A DNA stretch of 64,000 nucleotides, taken from positions 1 to 64,000 of the forward strand of contig JAKCDC010000006.1 of NCBI GenBank assembly GCA_021838635.1, read 5' to 3'. Positions within the stretch are counted from its first letter, which is position 1; every line of letters starts with the position of its first letter. Both the position numbers and the translations under genes were made by a program. This document shows, one piece after another, positions 61,284-64,000 of this stretch. Source of the stretch: Pseudomonadota bacterium. Its GTDB lineage: Bacteria > Pseudomonadota > Gammaproteobacteria > Steroidobacterales > Steroidobacteraceae. Under the pieces are notes generated by a model. That model was not told the DNA's origin, did no database searches, and saw only the letters and a list, made by a program, of their open reading frames with translations.

Positions 61284-64000
61284 AGGGGTTCCAGATTGGC
61301 GTACTGCATGACCAGCCACTTCAGGCCCTGGCGCTCGAAGTTGACCTGAATGCGGGCCTGCGGGCCGCTGCCCTCGAGATTGAGGATCACACCTTCGCCG
61401 AATTTGCCGTGGCGAACGCGCGCCCCAAGCCGCAAGCCGGGTATGGACGGCTCGGCGCGCGGCCGGGGTGTCCCGTAACTCCCTCGGTGCACCGGCGCGG
61501 TGTCGTACGTGGACTCACGTGAAAATCGCCCGCTCGCCACCGGCCGGGCCACCTGCAGCCGCGGCCGGATCTCCTCGATGAGCTCCTGCGGGGTCTCCTT
61601 GATGAAGCGCGAGGGCTGACTGTAACTGTCGACGCCGTGCAGCCGGCGCTGCTCGGCATACGTCAGGTACAGCTGCTTCATTGCCCGGGTCATGCCGACA
61701 TAGCACAAGCGGCGCTCTTCCTCGAGGCCGTCCAGATCGCCGATCGAGCGTTGGTGCGGGAACAGACCGTCCTCCATACCGGTGAGAAACACGACGGGAA
61801 ACTCCAGCCCCTTCGCGGTATGCAGCGTCATCATCTGCACGCAGTCTTCCCAGGCGTCGGCCTGGCCTTCCCCGGACTCGAGCGTCACATGGGCGAGGAA
61901 CGCCTCGAGCGGCGGCAGATCGGTATCCAGCGTATCGGCCTGGAAGCCGCGCGCGGCACTCACCAGCTCCTCCAGGTTCTCCACCCGCGCCTCGCCGCGG
62001 TCAGCCTTGTCGCGCTTGTGAAATTCGATCAGGCCACTCACCTCCAGCATCCGATCGACCTGCTCGTGCAACGCGAGGCCCTGCACTTCGGCGCTCAGGC
62101 GCTCGATGAGCTCGAGGAATCCGCGCAGCGCCGCCGAGGCCTTCGGCCCCAACGCATCGCCCGCGACGGTGGCCTGCGCCGCCTCCCAGAGCGGACTGCC
62201 GGCCGCACGAGCCGCGGCGCGCAGCGTATCGAGGCTCTTCGCTCCGATGCCCCGGGTCGGCAGATTCACGACCCGCTCGAAAGAGGCATCGTCACGCCGG
62301 TTGGCAATCAGGCGCAGGTACGCGAGCGCATCCTTGATTTCAGCCCGCTCGAAGAATCGCAGGCCGCCGTACACTCGGTAGGGGATGCGAGCGGCCAGAA
62401 ACATCTCTTCGAATACCCGCGACTGCGCGTTCGAGCGGTAGAGAATCGCGATGTCACGATGAACCCCGCCGTGCGCGACGTGCTCGCGGATACGCTGGCA
62501 AACAAACTCCGCCTCGTCGCGCTCGTTGAACGCAGCATAGATGCGGATCGGCTCGCCTTCATCGCCGCTGGTCCAGAGCGTCTTGCCCAGTCGGCCTGAA
62601 TTGTTGTGGATCAACCCGTTCGCGGCCGCCAGAATCGTCCCCGTCGAGCGGTAGTTCTGTTCCAGTCGGTACAGATTAATTGCCGGAAAATCCCGTCCGA
62701 ACTGCTGGAGGTTCTCCACACGCGCCCCCCGCCAGCCGTACACGGAATTGTGTGTAACAACACCGTTGGCGATGTAATTATGTGTGCGATCGACGTTCAG
62801 ATCAAAAACTTGAGTATCCGACTCTTGGTGTTCTACCCGCTCCACAATATCGAATCCGGAATTTTCAGTCGCCATGACCATTCCGGGTCGAATTGCCGCC
62901 GCTTGAACAAACGGAAGCGCGCGATCGAGGATTCTTGCCTGAAGGACGAAACGCGCACCGAGCGCTTTGCGAATGCGCCGCGCAATCTCCATCAGTTCGG
63001 CAAAATCGCTTCGTGCCGTCTCAAACCGCCAACCCTTGGATCCGGTCTTCGCTGCTCTGACGCTAAAGCCGTTCTCCTTCAGCACGGCTTTATCGACCTC
63101 GCTTGTTCCGACGATGCTGATGCAGTGCATGGGATTTGATCCCTGGCGATCACCGCACAATGTGATTACCAGGTTGCGCCGACATGAATTGCGGCTACGA
63201 GGCACATGGTGTGGGCGCTCCGGGTCTAATCCTACGTCGGCGAGAAGTCGGATCGCGGCCGACTCAGAATCTATGGATCTAAAAACCCGCGCGATATATT
63301 CCGGATCGTGCACCGGTGCGTTGCGCGCCTTCCCCTTGCGCGGCACGAACGGCAACGTCGGCAGTCCGTACTTTAGTGACGTCAGCGTCTCATCGAGACG
63401 CGCGTCACTTTCATTGGAATGGGTACGAATGACCCAGGCAGCGTCCGCGTGTTCGACGCGCGCCCGATGTTTGAAACCCACCATGGGCTTGGCTTCGGCA
63501 TTTGTATAGACCTCAGAGGTGCCGAGCCGGTACCCGATGCCTTCCTTGTGCATGAGGTATAGAACGTAGGTTCGTGGCGTCTCACCCAGGAGATATCCGG
63601 CCAGATGGGTATGCTCAGGAGTGCTGCAGATGACTCGCCCTGAGCGCATGTTCAGACGAACCATTGTTCCCTGGCGGTGGACGGAAAACTTTCGCGTGAC
63701 TGCGGCCGGCCTGAAATCGCCATTGCCGTAGCCGGAAATGATCTGCTCGCCCACCTCAATTGCTTCGATGGCTTTCTGAGAGCCATCAGCCATCGCGATC
63801 ATTGTGCCGGCAGCCAGGCACTGATCGTCATCACCAACCACGAACGGGCAACCGCCCTCGCCGGCAATCAGCTTCAGCCACGCGTACTGGATGGTGTTGG
63901 TATCCTGGAACTCATCGACCAGGATGTGACGGAAGCGCTGACGATAATGCGCCAGCAGCGCCGGCTGATCGCGCCACAGCTCGAACGCGCGCAGCAGCAG
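61280..64000 (-). CDS. uvrD: DNA helicase II (UvrD/PcrA type), intein-containing, 5' end outside window
   Basis: The C-terminal 906 codons of a superfamily-1 helicase that unwinds DNA in excision and mismatch repair. The in-window start reads LLLRAFELWRDQPALLAHY and the Walker B block VDEFQDTN. Motif III VVGDDDQ is interrupted by a 358-residue intein. The extein resumes SVYGWRGARVENL, then QNYRSTGTILAAAN (motif IV), VYGGLRFFERAEIKDALAYL, LHTAKGLEFPVVFLTGMEDG (V) and EEERRLCYVGMTRAMKQLYL (VI). A C-terminal Tudor-like end (GARVRHGKFGEGVI) follows. After splicing the helicase would be of normal composition. The frame is intact, so splicing seems necessary for function. Confidence 0.95.
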   Translation of the reverse strand: MLLRAFELWRDQPALLAHYRQRFRHILVDEFQDTNTIQYAWLKLIAGEGGCPFVVGDDDQCLAAGTMIAMADGSQKAIEAIEVGEQIISGYGNGDFRPAAVTRKFSVHRQGTMVRLNMRSGRVICSTPEHTHLAGYLLGETPRTYVLYLMHKEGIGYRLGTSEVYTNAEAKPMVGFKHRARVEHADAAWVIRTHSNESDARLDETLTSLKYGLPTLPFVPRKGKARNAPVHDPEYIARVFRSIDSESAAIRLLADVGLDPERPHHVPRSRNSCRRNLVITLCGDRQGSNPMHCISIVGTSEVDKAVLKENGFSVRAAKTGSKGWRFETARSDFAELMEIARRIRKALGARFVLQARILDRALPFVQAAAIRPGMVMATENSGFDIVERVEHQESDTQVFDLNVDRTHNYIANGVVTHNSVYGWRGARVENLQQFGRDFPAINLYRLEQNYRSTGTILAAANGLIHNNSGRLGKTLWTSGDEGEPIRIYAAFNERDEAEFVCQRIREHVAHGGVHRDIAILYRSNAQSRVFEEMFLAARIPYRVYGGLRFFERAEIKDALAYLRLIANRRDDASFERVVNLPTRGIGAKSLDTLRAAARAAGSPLWEAAQATVAGDALGPKASAALRGFLELIERLSAEVQGLALHEQVDRMLEVSGLIEFHKRDKADRGEARVENLEELVSAARGFQADTLDTDLPPLEAFLAHVTLESGEGQADAWEDCVQMMTLHTAKGLEFPVVFLTGMEDGLFPHQRSIGDLDGLEEERRLCYVGMTRAMKQLYLTYAEQRRLHGVDSYSQPSRFIKETPQELIEEIRPRLQVARPVASGRFSRESTYDTAPVHRGSYGTPRPRAEPSIPGLRLGARVRHGKFGEGVILNLEGSGPQARIQVNFERQGLKWLVMQYANLEPL
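62747..63820 (-). other. Intein inserted at the GDDDQ/S site of UvrD
   Basis: A 358-residue in-frame protein-splicing element. Block A is CLAAGTMIAM with nucleophile C1. Block B is RVICSTPEHTHL (T67, H70). Block F is FDLNVDRTHNYIANG and block G is VVTHN, ending in H357-N358 with Ser as +1 extein residue. Residues about 105-320 form an insertion that includes SLKYGLPTLPF and RRNLVITLCGDRQGS. It shows no clear LAGLIDADG or HNH motif. Two 60-base stretches near its 3' end have 27 and 29 G+C, against 40 in a nearby uvrD stretch, which suggests acquisition from elsewhere. Confidence 0.92.

Noticed and set aside
63400-63640. LAGLIDADG endonuclease motif in the intein
   Set aside because: THLAGYLLGE, near intein residues 71-80, belongs to the Hint block B region and lacks the acidic residue pattern of the dodecapeptide.

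Overview
The window is a gene-dense chromosomal segment of very high G+C (most host lines are about two thirds G+C or more) from a gammaproteobacterium. The asmA-mutY-yggX order, minCDE, the pseudomonad-type five-step hut pathway, edd, TrkA/TrkH, HrpB and NfeD/slipin all fit that class. The base composition and several gene neighbours suggest the Xanthomonadales/Nevskiales side, but the exact family cannot be fixed from the sequence. There is no phage, IS element, CRISPR array, rRNA or tRNA. The one selfish element seen is an intein inside uvrD.

Layout. 1-8841 (+): a haem operon hemC(end)-hemD-hemB-hemE-hemF joined by 4-base stop/start overlaps, then a PRC-barrel lipoprotein, a C-terminally short AsmA protein, mutY, yggX and edd. 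9198-24334 (-): minE/minD/minC, hrpB, a DUF423 membrane protein, slipin and NfeD, an SDR oxidoreductase and a nitroreductase-like protein, two GNAT acetyltransferases, a YgiQ-type radical SAM protein, a NamZ/DUF1343 protein overlapping a DOMON-like protein, and a VC0807-type membrane protein. 24697-30755 (+): a 1913-residue UvrA-type protein made of two complete UvrA units (four ATPase sites) and a small zinc-ribbon protein. 30785-40037: a double SPOR-like protein, then the histidine-utilisation locus with hutI-hutH-hutG-hutU (-) divergent from hutF-hutC (+) across about 90 bases that hold overlapping consensus -10 boxes and two matching palindromes. 40231-41314 (-): a PA0069-type radical SAM gene broken by one extra base. 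41557-42114 (+): a P-II gene behind tandem NtrC-like sites and a sigma-54 promoter. 42154-49281: divergent ilvH (-) and ilvB (+), glyoxalase I, a thioesterase, a two-domain VOC protein with a histone-H1-like tail, an alpha/beta-hydrolase without a catalytic triad, and ilvA. 49317-53962 (-): a CBS protein, a SIMPL protein and a peptidase/NatAB-type ABC exporter operon. 54030-58420 (+): mnmG, pyrF and an oligopeptide-binding lipoprotein. 58448-64000 (-): trkH, trkA and the 3' part of uvrD with a 358-residue intein.

How the genes work together. Four HemD/B/E/F steps and the last part of HemC give most of the route from 5-aminolevulinate to protoporphyrinogen. HutH/U/I/F/G convert histidine to glutamate and formate under HutC. 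IlvA and IlvB/H start branched-chain amino-acid synthesis. The P-II gene carries nitrogen control that would respond to the same nitrogen economy as hut. Genome maintenance is represented by MutY, the tandem UvrA and the intein-bearing UvrD.

The most unusual items are the UvrD intein with its low-G+C central segment, the tandem-fused UvrA, the VOC protein with an RTP-repeat basic tail, the triad-less hydrolase, and the compact hut control region.
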